Shown here: in pieces, positions 24,943 to 33,123 of the stretch
Layout of the letters: each line of letters begins with the position of its first letter
Position numbering within the stretch: position 1 is the stretch's first letter
DNA from: an uncultured Clostridia bacterium
GTDB lineage: Bacteria > Bacillota > Clostridia > Oscillospirales > Ruminococcaceae
Direction of reading: 5' to 3'
Length of the DNA: 48,267 nt
Assembly: GCA_947177735.1 (NCBI GenBank)
Contig: CAMWVP010000007.1
Location: forward strand, 1 to 48,267
Notes under the pieces: generated by a model
What the model saw: the letters and a program-made list of their open reading frames with translations, nothing else
Told to the model about the DNA's origin: nothing
The model's database searches: none
Translations under genes and position numbers: made by a program

Positions 24943-25425
24943 TCATACCTGCCTGAACGCCTTTGCGGAGGATTGACCTCCCTCTACCTTTGAAGCGTTC
25001 TTGTTATAAGTCTGGGGCTTCTCGAGGATGCCCGCCTGTATTACGAATTCCTTCTGATTATCAAGCTTGCGCTTTACCATCTCGGTGGTCTGAGAATTTA
25101 GCTCCGTGATGTTGTCTACAAGCTCCGTAAGCTGCTTATACAGCATATTCATTTTGGGTTTATAGTCCTCGGGAGCCTCTTCTATAAGCTCGCTGAGTTT
25201 TCTGTCGTCTATCCCCAGACCGCGGAAAAGCTCGAGCCGCTTATCCTCGAGCGAACGGCTTTTCATAAGGAAAGCCTGCTCGTCGTTAAGCGAGTCGGTC
25301 AGCCATTCCAGATCGTCGGCGAGTATCTTCGTGTGCTTTTTCATCAGGAACACGGTAAGCTCCCTGTAAAAGTCAACGTCGATCTCAAGACATCTGACCA
25401 CTGCTTCGGCGGTCATTTTATCCAT
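24943..25425 (-). CDS. flgN: FlgN-type export chaperone
   Basis: A 160-residue, helical protein in the place of flgN, between flgM and flgK. Family-like features: DFYRELTVFLMKKHTKILADDLEWLTDSLNDEQAFLMKSRSLEDKR near residues 18-62 and the C-terminal helix ELNSQTTEMVKRKLDNQKEFV. FlgN chaperones FlgK and FlgL before export. Assignment rests on position plus general pattern. Confidence 0.85.
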   Translation of the reverse strand: MDKMTAEAVVRCLEIDVDFYRELTVFLMKKHTKILADDLEWLTDSLNDEQAFLMKSRSLEDKRLELFRGLGIDDRKLSELIEEAPEDYKPKMNMLYKQLTELVDNITELNSQTTEMVKRKLDNQKEFVIQAGILEKPQTYNKNASKVEGGQSSAKAFRQV

Positions 25426-25429
25426 AATA

Positions 25430-25696
25430 TCACCCCAATAAGATCAGTGCTGCAAGCTCGGCGTTCGTCAAGCCCTGTTCTGCCGTATTCTGCGCTTCAA
25501 GAAGCTCCTTTGGAGAAGCGTCGGAGTTTACCTCCTGCGCGATAGCGAGCTTCGCTGCAGCAAGACTTTTCTCAAATCCGAACTCAACTCTGTCGGTGTT
25601 GTTTTTAGCGGAAACGGCGGCACCGGACTTTTTCGGCGTCTGTGCCTTCGTTGTTTTGTATGTGGAAATAATTCCGTTTATCCCCTTTATCTCCAT
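25430..25696 (-). CDS. flgM: Anti-sigma-28 factor FlgM
   Basis: An 88-residue FlgM-like protein: MEIKGINGIISTYK near the start, a Ser/Ala/Lys-rich disordered middle, DRVEFGFEKSLAAAKLAIAQEV matching the DKVxxS region of the family. FlgM holds sigma-28 (FliA/SigD) until the hook is complete. The C-terminal part (EAQNTAEQGLTNAELAALILLG) differs from the usual 'IxxGxY' ending, so binding details may differ. It is the first gene after a perfect sigma-28 promoter, which fits the normal feedback loop. Confidence 0.82.
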   Translation of the reverse strand: MEIKGINGIISTYKTTKAQTPKKSGAAVSAKNNTDRVEFGFEKSLAAAKLAIAQEVNSDASPKELLEAQNTAEQGLTNAELAALILLG

Positions 25697-25751
25697 AGTG
25701 CCTGCCTCCTTTAAAGTTTTATAAATGGGCGCATTTTACCCCACATATATA

Positions 25752-25778
25752 TTATCGGCAACCAAGCGCAAAACTTTA
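25752..25778 (-). promoter_or_regulatory. Sigma-28 (flagellar) promoter
   Basis: On the minus strand TAAAGTTT (25771-25778), an 11-base spacer, then GCCGATAA (25752-25759). This matches all 16 positions of the classical sigma-28 consensus. It is about 55 bases upstream of flgM and should drive the whole late flagellar operon. Confidence 0.95.
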
Positions 25779-25855
25779 GCCTCATTTGAGATTTTTCGCG
25801 TTGATTGCAACAAAGTTTTCGGGCTTTTTAAAGCATTTTTAGTGCATTTTCACCA

Positions 25856-25884
25856 TAAAAATCCCCCGACTTATCATCGGGGGA
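25856..25884 (-). terminator. Rho-independent terminator of the pilin cluster
   Basis: On the minus strand TCCCCCGA-TGATAAG-TCGGGGGA followed by TTTTTA. It lies about 70 bases after the last prepilin gene and ahead of the flagellar promoter. Confidence 0.9.
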
Positions 25885-25953
25885 TATAAACGTTTACGGT
25901 TATGTGACAACTGTCGATCTTTGCGACAGCCGCACCGATTTGCGCGGGTATGT

Positions 25954-26739
25954 TTATCCGAGTACGGTACCTCTCTGTCCGAGACTTCTGTCCTCACCCT
26001 CCGCGTTTGCCACGTAAGGCGAAAATACGCCAACTATCCTCTTGGCTGTGGTGTAGCTTCCTGTCCAGTTGAAGAGGAGATTTTTCGACGCGTACTCCGA
26101 CCAGCTGCCTGTGCACTGGGGGAACTGCTTTTCGCTGAATGCCGCGAAGCATATCCTGACCGTATTGACCTCGTCGGTCGTTGTCTCGGGTGGGGTGGGA
26201 GCAACAGCCTCATAGCGCACCTTTACAAGATAGTAGCCGTCATAAGCACTGATCCTCGTTTCCAGATCGTTCTTCAGCTGCCTGCCGAGCGACGAATCCT
26301 TGACGTTATCGCCGCGCTTGAGCAGATCCTCGAACGTGTTTCCGACATTGACACTGTTGATGATGCCGCCCTTGGCGTCCACTTCGATAAAGAGCTCGCA
26401 GGTCTCGGGCATATCGGGGAAAGAAGTCGCGCCCGCTTTGCAGGGGTAATTTCCGCCCACTTTCTTAAAGAAGTGTATGTAACTGGTAGCCGTCGGGGTT
26501 TCCTCGGACTTCAGGGTAAGGTTCAGAGGACCCTCATACAGCGAGTATTTTGTAAATATCGACTGCATCACGTTATACATATCATGTGATGCGGAAATGG
26601 CTTTATCAATGTTCGACTTTCGTGTGTCGAACGTCGGCAGCAGCATTGTGGCGACCACGGCGATTATCGCAACGACGACAATCAGCTCGGCAACCGTAAA
26701 ACCGCGCCGCGATCTCATTCTATGCAGGAATTTTATCAT
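25954..26739 (-). CDS. Type IV prepilin-like protein, 261 residues
   Basis: A minor pilin or pseudopilin. A short basic leader ends RSRRG, followed by FTVAELIVVVAIIAVVATMLL, the PilD cleavage motif (G|F, Glu at +5) and membrane helix. The globular part contains two Cys near the middle (FFKKVGGNYPCKAG, MPETCELF) and two near the C-terminus (VRICFAAF, PQCTGSW). The size is larger than the major pilin candidate. Last of four prepilin genes after pilT; role in pilus initiation or tip is possible. Confidence 0.85.
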   Translation of the reverse strand: MIKFLHRMRSRRGFTVAELIVVVAIIAVVATMLLPTFDTRKSNIDKAISASHDMYNVMQSIFTKYSLYEGPLNLTLKSEETPTATSYIHFFKKVGGNYPCKAGATSFPDMPETCELFIEVDAKGGIINSVNVGNTFEDLLKRGDNVKDSSLGRQLKNDLETRISAYDGYYLVKVRYEAVAPTPPETTTDEVNTVRICFAAFSEKQFPQCTGSWSEYASKNLLFNWTGSYTTAKRIVGVFSPYVANAEGEDRSLGQRGTVLG

Positions 26740-26821
26740 AAGAACCTCCCGTAAGTCATCTTGTTATTCTCGTTTCACAGATACGCGTTATTCGCTTTGA
26801 GCAAAACAACACTCGGCTTTA

Positions 26822-27322
26822 TCAGCCTCCCCATTTCGTTACAAGTACGTCGCCCATTGGAGCAAGACCATAGTCTATATCATCAAATCTTGCGCCCGGC
26901 TTATAGCCCTCGTTTCTTCTCCAACCGGCATGATGGAAGTCCTCGCGATAATATACCTCTTGAACTCTGCCCCAACCGAGAACAATAGCCGCACCCGTCG
27001 TGCCGCCGGATTTGATTTCGGGGCACTGACTGAGAATATATTCCTTCAAGGTCTGCGGACCGTTTCCGTCGCCCATATCAACGGTCTCTGTTCCGTCCTC
27101 GATAAGCTCTCCTTGATTGTTCAATTCGGCTTCAAAATTCTTCGCAAGATCCAAAACGGTCTCCAAGCCACTTTCCACCGATCTCTTTTGAGAGTTTTGA
27201 ACCATACCGACCATAAGCGGGATAGCTATCGCGGCAAGCACGGCGATAACGGCAATAACGATTATAAGCTCCATCAGAGTGAAGCCCCGTTTTGCCCTTA
27301 GCTTTTGAAGATATTGTATCAT
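26822..27322 (-). CDS. Type IV prepilin, 166 residues
   Basis: Prepilin with leader MIQYLQKLRAKRG and FTLMELIIVIAVIAVLAAIAI (G|F, Glu at +5). The stretch after the helix (VQNSQKRSVESGLETVLDLAKNFEAEL) resembles that of the main pilin next to it (ESSRKRSAESTCQSIQNLAKTFAST), so the two are probably duplicates that diverged. The globular part is short and lacks a clear disulphide pair. A strong hairpin lies between it and the upstream pilin gene, so its expression is likely lower. Confidence 0.88.
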   Translation of the reverse strand: MIQYLQKLRAKRGFTLMELIIVIAVIAVLAAIAIPLMVGMVQNSQKRSVESGLETVLDLAKNFEAELNNQGELIEDGTETVDMGDGNGPQTLKEYILSQCPEIKSGGTTGAAIVLGWGRVQEVYYREDFHHAGWRRNEGYKPGARFDDIDYGLAPMGDVLVTKWGG

Positions 27323-27401
27323 ATGTAAACCTCCTCGAAATCAAAGCTCTTGTTTTTACACAATCGAGAATTATGCACAAACAAAAGTTTTGATTTTAAA
27401 A

Positions 27402-27451
27402 TAACACTAATTCCTCGACAGCGCTAAGCGTTGTCGAGGAATATTGTGTTA
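27402..27451 (-). terminator. Strong hairpin downstream of the main pilin gene
   Basis: AACAC.AATTCCTCGACAGCGCT on the left pairs with AGCGTTGTCGAGGAAT..GTGTT on the right, about 20 base pairs with one G-U and a small bulge. On the minus strand the stem is followed by TTATTTT. It may end or weaken transcription, or protect the 3' end of the pilin mRNA. Confidence 0.75.
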
Positions 27452-27501
27452 GTTAGTAAGTGCTGCCTGATAAATCAAGCAATTGTGCTTACGGTTAAAG
27501 A

Positions 27502-28011
27502 TTACGGAGTAGCAGCAGCGTCTTCAATCGTTACGCTGTTTGCTGTCGGAGCAGTAACCTTCTTGGTCTCCTGGAGACCGCCCGAAGCAGCATCCCAAGT
27601 AGACTCAAACGAACCCTCGGTATAAACTACCTTGGTAACCTGACCAGCCTTAAGGGTGATTACCGCAGTACGCTTAGTGCCGTCGCCGGATGCATTGAAC
27701 TCGGGGATCTGTCTCTTGATGTACTTATCCATTTCGTCAGCTGTTGTGATGCCGTCTTCGTCCATCAGAACGGTACTAGTGGATGTGCACTGCTCGCCCT
27801 TCTTGGACATTACGGTAGACGCAAATGTCTTAGCGAGGTTCTGGATAGACTGGCAGGTGCTCTCTGCGGATCTCTTACGAGAGCTCTCGATAACACCGGA
27901 CAGAGTGGGGATGAGGATCGCAGCAAGTACGCCGATGATAGCGATAACAACGATCAACTCAACGAGCGTGAAGCCCTTTTTGGCCTTGAGGGCCTGAAGT
28001 TTCTTTACCAT
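27502..28011 (-). CDS. pilA: Type IV pilin, probable major subunit
   Basis: A 169-residue prepilin: leader MVKKLQALKAKKG, then FTLVELIVVIAIIGVLAAILIP with Glu at +5, the textbook class III signal. The mature globular part has two Cys (STCQSIQ near 63, EQCTSTSTV near 83) that may form a disulphide, and ends in a flexible Ala/Thr tail. Three things suggest the main subunit: its own promoter, a long structured leader, and a strong 3' hairpin. AGGAGG precedes the ATG. Confidence 0.9.
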   Translation of the reverse strand: MVKKLQALKAKKGFTLVELIVVIAIIGVLAAILIPTLSGVIESSRKRSAESTCQSIQNLAKTFASTVMSKKGEQCTSTSTVLMDEDGITTADEMDKYIKRQIPEFNASGDGTKRTAVITLKAGQVTKVVYTEGSFESTWDAASGGLQETKKVTAPTANSVTIEDAAATP

Positions 28012-28029
28012 AATAAAGACCTCCTAGTG

Positions 28030-28255
28030 AAAAAATTTATTTTGTATAACCCCGGCGGGGCTATATCCTGAATTATGATACCGACCGCGTCGGGCTAGCC
28101 TCCGCAGCGGCGGCGCCGCAGATCGAGAGGCAAAATCATAAGATAAGGTCGTTATGATACACTTCGTTTTGAAATGTACTTTAGTATTAACTTTTCAAAA
28201 GAACTGTCAGCCGTGTAAACGTTTTCCCGTAATTGGGATTCACTTCCTTGGCTGT
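28030..28255 (-). promoter_or_regulatory. Structured 5' leader of the pilin gene (riboswitch-like)
   Basis: The leader RNA of about 240 bases can form several stems: CAGCC/GGCTG, ACATTTC/GAAGTGT, GCCTC/GAGGC and CCGAC-GCG-GTCGG. A 9-bp hairpin next to the RBS has a CCCC/GGGG centre. The heptamer TTATGAT (28135-28141 on the minus strand) can pair with either of two identical ATCATAA copies, one upstream (28152-28158) and one downstream (28073-28079). This allows two exclusive folds. No known riboswitch consensus was recognised, including both c-di-GMP classes. Confidence 0.6.
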
Positions 28256-28261
28256 AATCAT

Positions 28262-28290
28262 ATTATAACGCAAGTTAGCTAAAATTGCAA
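28262..28290 (-). promoter_or_regulatory. Sigma-A promoter of the pilin gene
   Basis: On the minus strand TTGCAA (28285-28290), 17 bases, TATAAT (28262-28267), about 250 bases upstream of the pilin ATG. Confidence 0.82.
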
Positions 28291-28414
28291 GTGTTTTTTG
28301 AAAACTTTTTTGGAAAAGTCACAATTTTGTTAAAAGTTGTTCTTTTCAAGAATAAGTTTTGTGCACTTTGACGGCTTTGAAATCAGCTTCTCAATGTAAC
28401 GATTTACATCTACA

Positions 28415-28993
28415 CTAGCTCCTTTGCGGATAAGTGCCGATTATTCTGCCGCTTGGAGATTGATTGCTCCAGCCGCCGCTGAAATCGGGTTGACCGTTAT
28501 TTATCGGGGGAAGCTCCCCGTCCAGCGCAGACGTGCCCGTTGCATATGCCGCAAACCGCGCAAATCCGTCCTTAAACACCACATATATCGCCGAGTCGCC
28601 TATTCCCGTCAGATCGTCGGCAAGCGCCGCGAGCAGCATACCCTCGCCGCTAGACGAATTGGGAGTGCCGCTGTATGTGGCAGCCGAGCCCCACGAAAAG
28701 CCGCCGCCGGAAAGCTCCGGCAGGGCGGTACACGACCATGTGTTTCCGCTCACGGTGATCTTGAAAACCGCTTCACTTGACTGAGCGATCTGATTGCCGG
28801 CCATAAACGCGTCTATCACTTTGGTAATATTTGTGGCGTTGCTGTTTGCGGAGGTTATCCTCGCGGTGGCTACCGTGTTGGAGATCATGGGAACAAGAAT
28901 TGCAGCCAACACTCCGATGATCGCAATTACAACGACCAACTCCACGATCGTAAAGCCGCGTCTTGCCTTTAACTCTTGTATTCGCTTGATCAT
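28415..28993 (-). CDS. Type IV prepilin, 192 residues
   Basis: Prepilin with leader MIKRIQELKARRG and FTIVELVVVIAIIGVLAAILVP (Glu at +5). ATG at 28993 is chosen because the GTG nine bases upstream is part of the Shine-Dalgarno sequence (AGAGGTG). The globular part is Ser/Gly/Ala-rich with one Cys (SCTALPELSGGGF). It lies between pilT and the promoter of the main pilin, so it is transcribed with pilB-pilT. Confidence 0.88.
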   Translation of the reverse strand: MIKRIQELKARRGFTIVELVVVIAIIGVLAAILVPMISNTVATARITSANSNATNITKVIDAFMAGNQIAQSSEAVFKITVSGNTWSCTALPELSGGGFSWGSAATYSGTPNSSSGEGMLLAALADDLTGIGDSAIYVVFKDGFARFAAYATGTSALDGELPPINNGQPDFSGGWSNQSPSGRIIGTYPQRS

Positions 28994-29029
28994 ACGGTTC
29001 ACCTCTTTTCAAAATGCCGGATAATATGC

Positions 29030-30115
29030 TTAGCTGCCCATTTCCAGGAAGCGCTTATACTCGGTGAGATCCTGGCAGCGGTTTCTCGCCACCGCGTCAT
29101 CCACCTTGCCCATACGCACGAGCCTTGCCAGGTCCTGGTCGAGCGTGAACATTCCGTTCTTCTTTCCCGTCGCGATAGCGGTCGGCACCTGGAATATCTT
29201 GCCCTCGCGTATCATTGCCCGGATAGCGTCTGTCGCGCAGAGTATCTCGAGCGCGGCGCATCTGCCCTTGCCGTCCGAAGTCGGAACGAGGGTCTGAGAG
29301 ATTATGCCGACGATATTGCCCGAAAGCTGCGAGCGTATCTGACCCTGCGAGTGCGGGGGATAAACGTCGATGATACGGTCGATAGTTTCAGCCGCGCCCG
29401 TCGTATGCAGCGTCGAGAGCACCAAGTGACCGGTTTCCGCCGCGGTTACCGCCGCGTTGATGGTCTCGAAGTCACGCATCTCTCCGACGAGTATAACGTC
29501 GGGGTCCTCACGGAGTGCCGCACGGAGCGAGCCGGCGAACGAGTCAACGTCCTGTCCGATCTCACGCTGGTTTACCATCGACTGCTTGTGAGTGTGAACA
29601 TACTCGATAGGGTCCTCGACCGTGATAATATGGCAATTCTTCTGACGGTTGATATGGTCTATCATTGCCGCCAGCGTCGTCGATTTACCGGAACCCGTAG
29701 GTCCGGTGACGAGCACCAGTCCGCGCGGCGCGAGCGCGAATTCGCCCAGCGTTGCGGGGAGGTTCAGGTCGGACAGCGTGGGGATATCGTCACGCAGCAG
29801 ACGGATAGCGACGGCGTGATAACCGCGCTGTCTGTACACGTTGACTCTGTGACGGAAGCCCGTCGCCGACGTATACGAGAAGTCGGTGTCCAGACCCTTG
29901 GATATCTGCGATTTATGCTTGATCGAGGTTATCTGGTTGATAATATTGACTATTATCGGCTCGGTGCAGTCGGGGTAGCCCGAGAGCTTTCTGATCGAGC
30001 CGTGCAGACGGACGATCGGCGGCAGACCCGCGGTAAAGTGCAGGTCCGAGCAGCCCAGATCGCGGGACTCGTCAAGAATTCTGTTGATATCCATTATATT
30101 GTTTGTATGTTCCAC
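29030..30115 (-). CDS. pilT: Twitching motility ATPase PilT
   Basis: The retraction ATPase of type IV pili, 361 residues, normal size. An N-terminal PAS-like domain is followed by the RecA-like core with Walker A GPTGSGKST, the Asp box (TVEDPIEYVH), Walker B region (DPDVILVGEMRD) and His box (TGHLVLSTLHTTGAAETIDRIID). The PilT-type end LVRMGKVD..A is present. It starts at GTG with AAGGAG seven bases upstream. It suggests that these pili retract, giving twitching or DNA uptake. Confidence 0.96.
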   Translation of the reverse strand: MEHTNNIMDINRILDESRDLGCSDLHFTAGLPPIVRLHGSIRKLSGYPDCTEPIIVNIINQITSIKHKSQISKGLDTDFSYTSATGFRHRVNVYRQRGYHAVAIRLLRDDIPTLSDLNLPATLGEFALAPRGLVLVTGPTGSGKSTTLAAMIDHINRQKNCHIITVEDPIEYVHTHKQSMVNQREIGQDVDSFAGSLRAALREDPDVILVGEMRDFETINAAVTAAETGHLVLSTLHTTGAAETIDRIIDVYPPHSQGQIRSQLSGNIVGIISQTLVPTSDGKGRCAALEILCATDAIRAMIREGKIFQVPTAIATGKKNGMFTLDQDLARLVRMGKVDDAVARNRCQDLTEYKRFLEMGS

Positions 30116-30156
30116 TGTTTTTCTCCTTAAATATTAACCAAACGACAATATTCCGC

Positions 30157-31863
30157 TTATACAGTATAAGTCGCTTTTACCAGTTCGTCCATTGAAGTCC
30201 TCCCTTGGAGAACCATCTGCGAAACGTTGTCGCGAAGAAGCAGAGTACCGCTCTTTGTCGCCATCGCGCCTATTTCCTCGGCGGTCGCGCCCGCGGAGAT
30301 GAGCTCCTTGATCTTGGGTGTGGTGACGATGATCTCATGGATAGCGGTACGTCCCGTGTAGCCCGTGCCGTGGCAGACCTTGCAGCCGCCGGGACGGGGT
30401 CTGCATATCTGTACGGGGGCTGTCTTGTTCATCAGCTTGAGCTCCTCGGGGTCGTCAAGCGTGAACGTCTCCTTGCAGGTATTGCAGAGGAGCTTTACAA
30501 GTCGCTGAGCGATGATCCCGACAAGCGACGAAGCGACCATGTACGGCGCAACGCCCATATCCACCAGACGGACGATGGTTGACGCCGCGTCGTTGGTATG
30601 CAGCGTCGAAAGCACGAAGTGTCCCGTGATAGCCGCACGGATCGCGATGTCGGCGGTCTCGCCGTCACGTATCTCGCCGACCATTATGATATCGGGGTCC
30701 TGACGGAGTATCGAACGCAGCGCCGCCGCGAACGTCATACCCGCCTTTGCGTTGATCTGGCACTGGTTTACGCCGTCGATCTTCTTCTCGACGGGGTCCT
30801 CAACCGTTACGATGTTTACGTTAGGCTGTGAGAGCTCGCCGAGCGTCGCGTAGAGTGTTGTGGATTTTCCCGAACCCGTCGGTCCCGTAACCAGCATAAC
30901 CCCGTTCGGGCAGCGGATTATCTGCTTGAACATCGCGTAGTTATAGTCGGTCATACCGAGGTCGGTTATCTTACGCGTTTTCTCGTCTGCCGTCGAGAGC
31001 AGTCGTATAACGCACTTTTCGCCGTATACGCAGGGGATAGTCGAAACACGCATATCGAGGTTTACGCCGTCTATACGTGTACCGAAACGTCCGTCCAGCG
31101 GGATACGTCTTTCGGCGATGTTCATACCGCCAAGTATCTTGATACGTGTGATGATGGAGTTGTGGAACGAGGGCGGTATCTTCATGTCCTGCTCCACGAG
31201 CTCGCCGTCTATTCTGAAACGGATACGCGTTCTGTCCTTAAAGGGCTCGATATGGATATCCGTTACCTGCATTCTGAACGCGGTCTCGACCATCATATTT
31301 ACGAGCTTAACGATAGGCGCGTTATCGATACGTCCCTCGGATTCCGCCTGCGCGAGGTTCTGCTCCATGGACTTTTCGTCGCCTGCTTCGTTCTCCAGCT
31401 CGTTCATCGTGCTGTCGATCGCCTGCGATGAATAGAACTTGTTTATAGCCGCCTCGATCTGAGATTTTGTGGAGATCTGCGGCACTATCTCCATGCCCGT
31501 TGTAACCTTGAGGTCCTCGAAAATATAGAAGTTTACGGGATCGTTCGTTGCGACCATCAGACGGTTATGGTTGATGCTGTAAGCGAATACCGTCTTTTCC
31601 TTTGCTACGTCCTCGGGTATCTTGCCTACCGCTTCGGTGCTGACCTTTACGGACGACAGATCGACGAACGGCACCTTAAGCCGTATTGACAGTGCCTGTG
31701 CCAGCTGTGTCTCCGAAACAAGACCCATCTCAAGTACGATGTCGCCGAGCATCTTTCCGCTGCCCTGCTGCCGGCGAAGTGCGTCGTCAAGCTGTTCTTG
31801 GCTTATAAAGCCGCTTTCCAGAAGCACCTCTCCGATTCTAATGTTTTTTATCGGTCCCGCCAT
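30157..31863 (-). CDS. pilB: Pilus extension ATPase PilB
   Basis: The assembly ATPase that drives pilus extension, 568 residues. The N-terminal T2SSE_N domain (IRIGEVLLESGFISQEQLDDALRRQQG) is of the kind that binds c-di-GMP in some PilB/MshE proteins, although I cannot verify the binding motif. The core has Walker A GPTGSGKST, TVEDPVEKKIDGVNQ, Walker B region DPDIIMVGEIRD and His box GHFVLSTLHTNDAASTI. The four-Cys zinc motif (LLCNTCKE and GCKVCHGTGYTGR) is complete. ATG at 31863 (GAAAGGAAG upstream) removes a non-homologous extension. Confidence 0.96.
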   Translation of the reverse strand: MAGPIKNIRIGEVLLESGFISQEQLDDALRRQQGSGKMLGDIVLEMGLVSETQLAQALSIRLKVPFVDLSSVKVSTEAVGKIPEDVAKEKTVFAYSINHNRLMVATNDPVNFYIFEDLKVTTGMEIVPQISTKSQIEAAINKFYSSQAIDSTMNELENEAGDEKSMEQNLAQAESEGRIDNAPIVKLVNMMVETAFRMQVTDIHIEPFKDRTRIRFRIDGELVEQDMKIPPSFHNSIITRIKILGGMNIAERRIPLDGRFGTRIDGVNLDMRVSTIPCVYGEKCVIRLLSTADEKTRKITDLGMTDYNYAMFKQIIRCPNGVMLVTGPTGSGKSTTLYATLGELSQPNVNIVTVEDPVEKKIDGVNQCQINAKAGMTFAAALRSILRQDPDIIMVGEIRDGETADIAIRAAITGHFVLSTLHTNDAASTIVRLVDMGVAPYMVASSLVGIIAQRLVKLLCNTCKETFTLDDPEELKLMNKTAPVQICRPRPGGCKVCHGTGYTGRTAIHEIIVTTPKIKELISAGATAEEIGAMATKSGTLLLRDNVSQMVLQGRTSMDELVKATYTV

Positions 31864-31935
31864 GTGTGATTCTTCCTTTCGGGGTGGACTTTCCGAACTT
31901 TCGGAATAAAATATATTGCTAAATCTGCAAATTAC

Positions 31936-31964
31936 TTGCAATAATTGCAATTTTGTGGTAAAAT
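31936..31964 (+). promoter_or_regulatory. Promoter of pilD
   Basis: TTGCAA (31936-31941), a 17-base spacer, TAAAAT (31959-31964), 30 bases before the pilD start. Confidence 0.72.
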
Positions 31965-31993
31965 AGAATTAATCTATTTAAGGAGGGGTCATA

Positions 31994-33037
31994 ATGCCCG
32001 ATTTGGTTTCTACTATTGTTTACGCGGTATTCGCGTTCTTGATCGGCTCCGTTATCGGAAGCTTTCTGAATGTCGTCATACTGCGTACTCCGCTGAAGCA
32101 GTCGATAATCACCGAGCCGTCGCACTGTTTTTCATGCGGTCACAAGCTGGCTTGGTATGATATGTTCCCGATCTTCAGCTGGCTGTTTCTGCGCGGCAAG
32201 TGCCGCTACTGCAAGGAGAGGATATCACCGCGCTATATGATCATCGAGGCGGTCACAGCGGTATGCTACTGCCTTGCGTATCTGATATTCGGCTTTAAAT
32301 GGGAACTTGCCTTTTCGGCAGTCTTGTTCGCCGTACTTATCGTACTTAGCGGGATAGATATCGATCACTTTGAGATACCGTACTGGTGCAGCATTGTCAC
32401 TGCCGTGCTCGGTATCGCCGCGTTCTTTGTTTTTCCCGCAACTCCGTGGTATGAGCGACTTATCGCTCTGGGAGTCATCGGAGTGCTGTTTGTTATCCTT
32501 GTGCTCGTCGGCGGCATGGGCGGCGGCGATCTTCAGCTTATGCTCGGCGCGTCGCTTCTGCTCGGCTACAAGGTGTTCATCGCTCTGTTTATCGGTATCG
32601 TTCTGGGCGCTGTCTACGGCATCATCAAGAAGTCCCGAGACAGGAAAGCCGAGAAAGCGGTCTCCGAGAAAATAAAGCAGCTTGCGATGGACTGGTATCA
32701 AGATCAGCTTGACCGCGACGTTGGGTATGTGCTGGACGGTCACTCTGATATTATTGTCGGAAGTATAAGCGAGGGAGAGCCCGACATAGAGTGGGAGTTC
32801 CTCGAAGAAAAGGTCTGGAAAGGTCTGCCCGATAAGGCGGCATTAAGTCAGACGCTGCGTGACAACATCACGGAAGAGCGCGAGGGCGGTTTTAAGATCT
32901 TCATCAAGGACGACCTTGTGGAGAAAGTCAAGTATTCCCGCCGAATGGTATTCGGACCGTTTCTTGCGGTCGGAATATCTGCCGCTTGGCTTGTAGGTGA
33001 GTTTATAATGAACTGGTATGTAGGATTGCTGAGTTGA
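31994..33037 (+). CDS. pilD: Prepilin peptidase PilD (with cytoplasmic insertion)
   Basis: Cleaves prepilin leaders and may N-methylate the new Phe. The N-terminal segment has FLIGSVIGSFLNVVILR, followed by the zinc cysteines at 45, 48, 70 and 73 (CFSC, CRYC). The aspartate motifs are LSGIDIDHFEIP near 118-129 and GGMGGGDLQLM (GxGD, Asp179). The protein has 347 residues; most are about 250. A hydrophilic insert of about 100 residues (about 213-315) separates the segment that ends IIKKSRDRK from the conserved C-terminal MVFGPFLAVGI segment. It is the only rightward gene in the pilus locus, with its own promoter and AGGAGGGG. Confidence 0.93.
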   Translation: MPDLVSTIVYAVFAFLIGSVIGSFLNVVILRTPLKQSIITEPSHCFSCGHKLAWYDMFPIFSWLFLRGKCRYCKERISPRYMIIEAVTAVCYCLAYLIFGFKWELAFSAVLFAVLIVLSGIDIDHFEIPYWCSIVTAVLGIAAFFVFPATPWYERLIALGVIGVLFVILVLVGGMGGGDLQLMLGASLLLGYKVFIALFIGIVLGAVYGIIKKSRDRKAEKAVSEKIKQLAMDWYQDQLDRDVGYVLDGHSDIIVGSISEGEPDIEWEFLEEKVWKGLPDKAALSQTLRDNITEEREGGFKIFIKDDLVEKVKYSRRMVFGPFLAVGISAAWLVGEFIMNWYVGLLS

Positions 33038-33066
33038 GTCATTGCCTCAACTGTCACACAAACTTT

Positions 33067-33093
33067 TCGGGGCGAGGTTATCGCCCCGATTTT
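33067..33093. terminator. Bidirectional terminator between pilD and the minor pilin genes
   Basis: TCGGGGCGA-GGTTA-TCGCCCCGA has T-rich sequence on both sides (TTTTG to the right, and on the minus strand AAAAG towards TTT), between two convergent genes. Confidence 0.85.
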
Positions 33094-33123
33094 GTCTGTG
33101 TTATTTCACGGCCTCAGCCGTTT

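Noticed and set aside
28012-28290. c-di-GMP riboswitch upstream of the pilin
   Set aside because: The conserved bases of class I (GCAAACC, GACGCAAAGC) and class II are not found, so I call it only a structured leader. A few bases look like cobalamin or guanidine riboswitch parts, but the rest of those motifs is missing.
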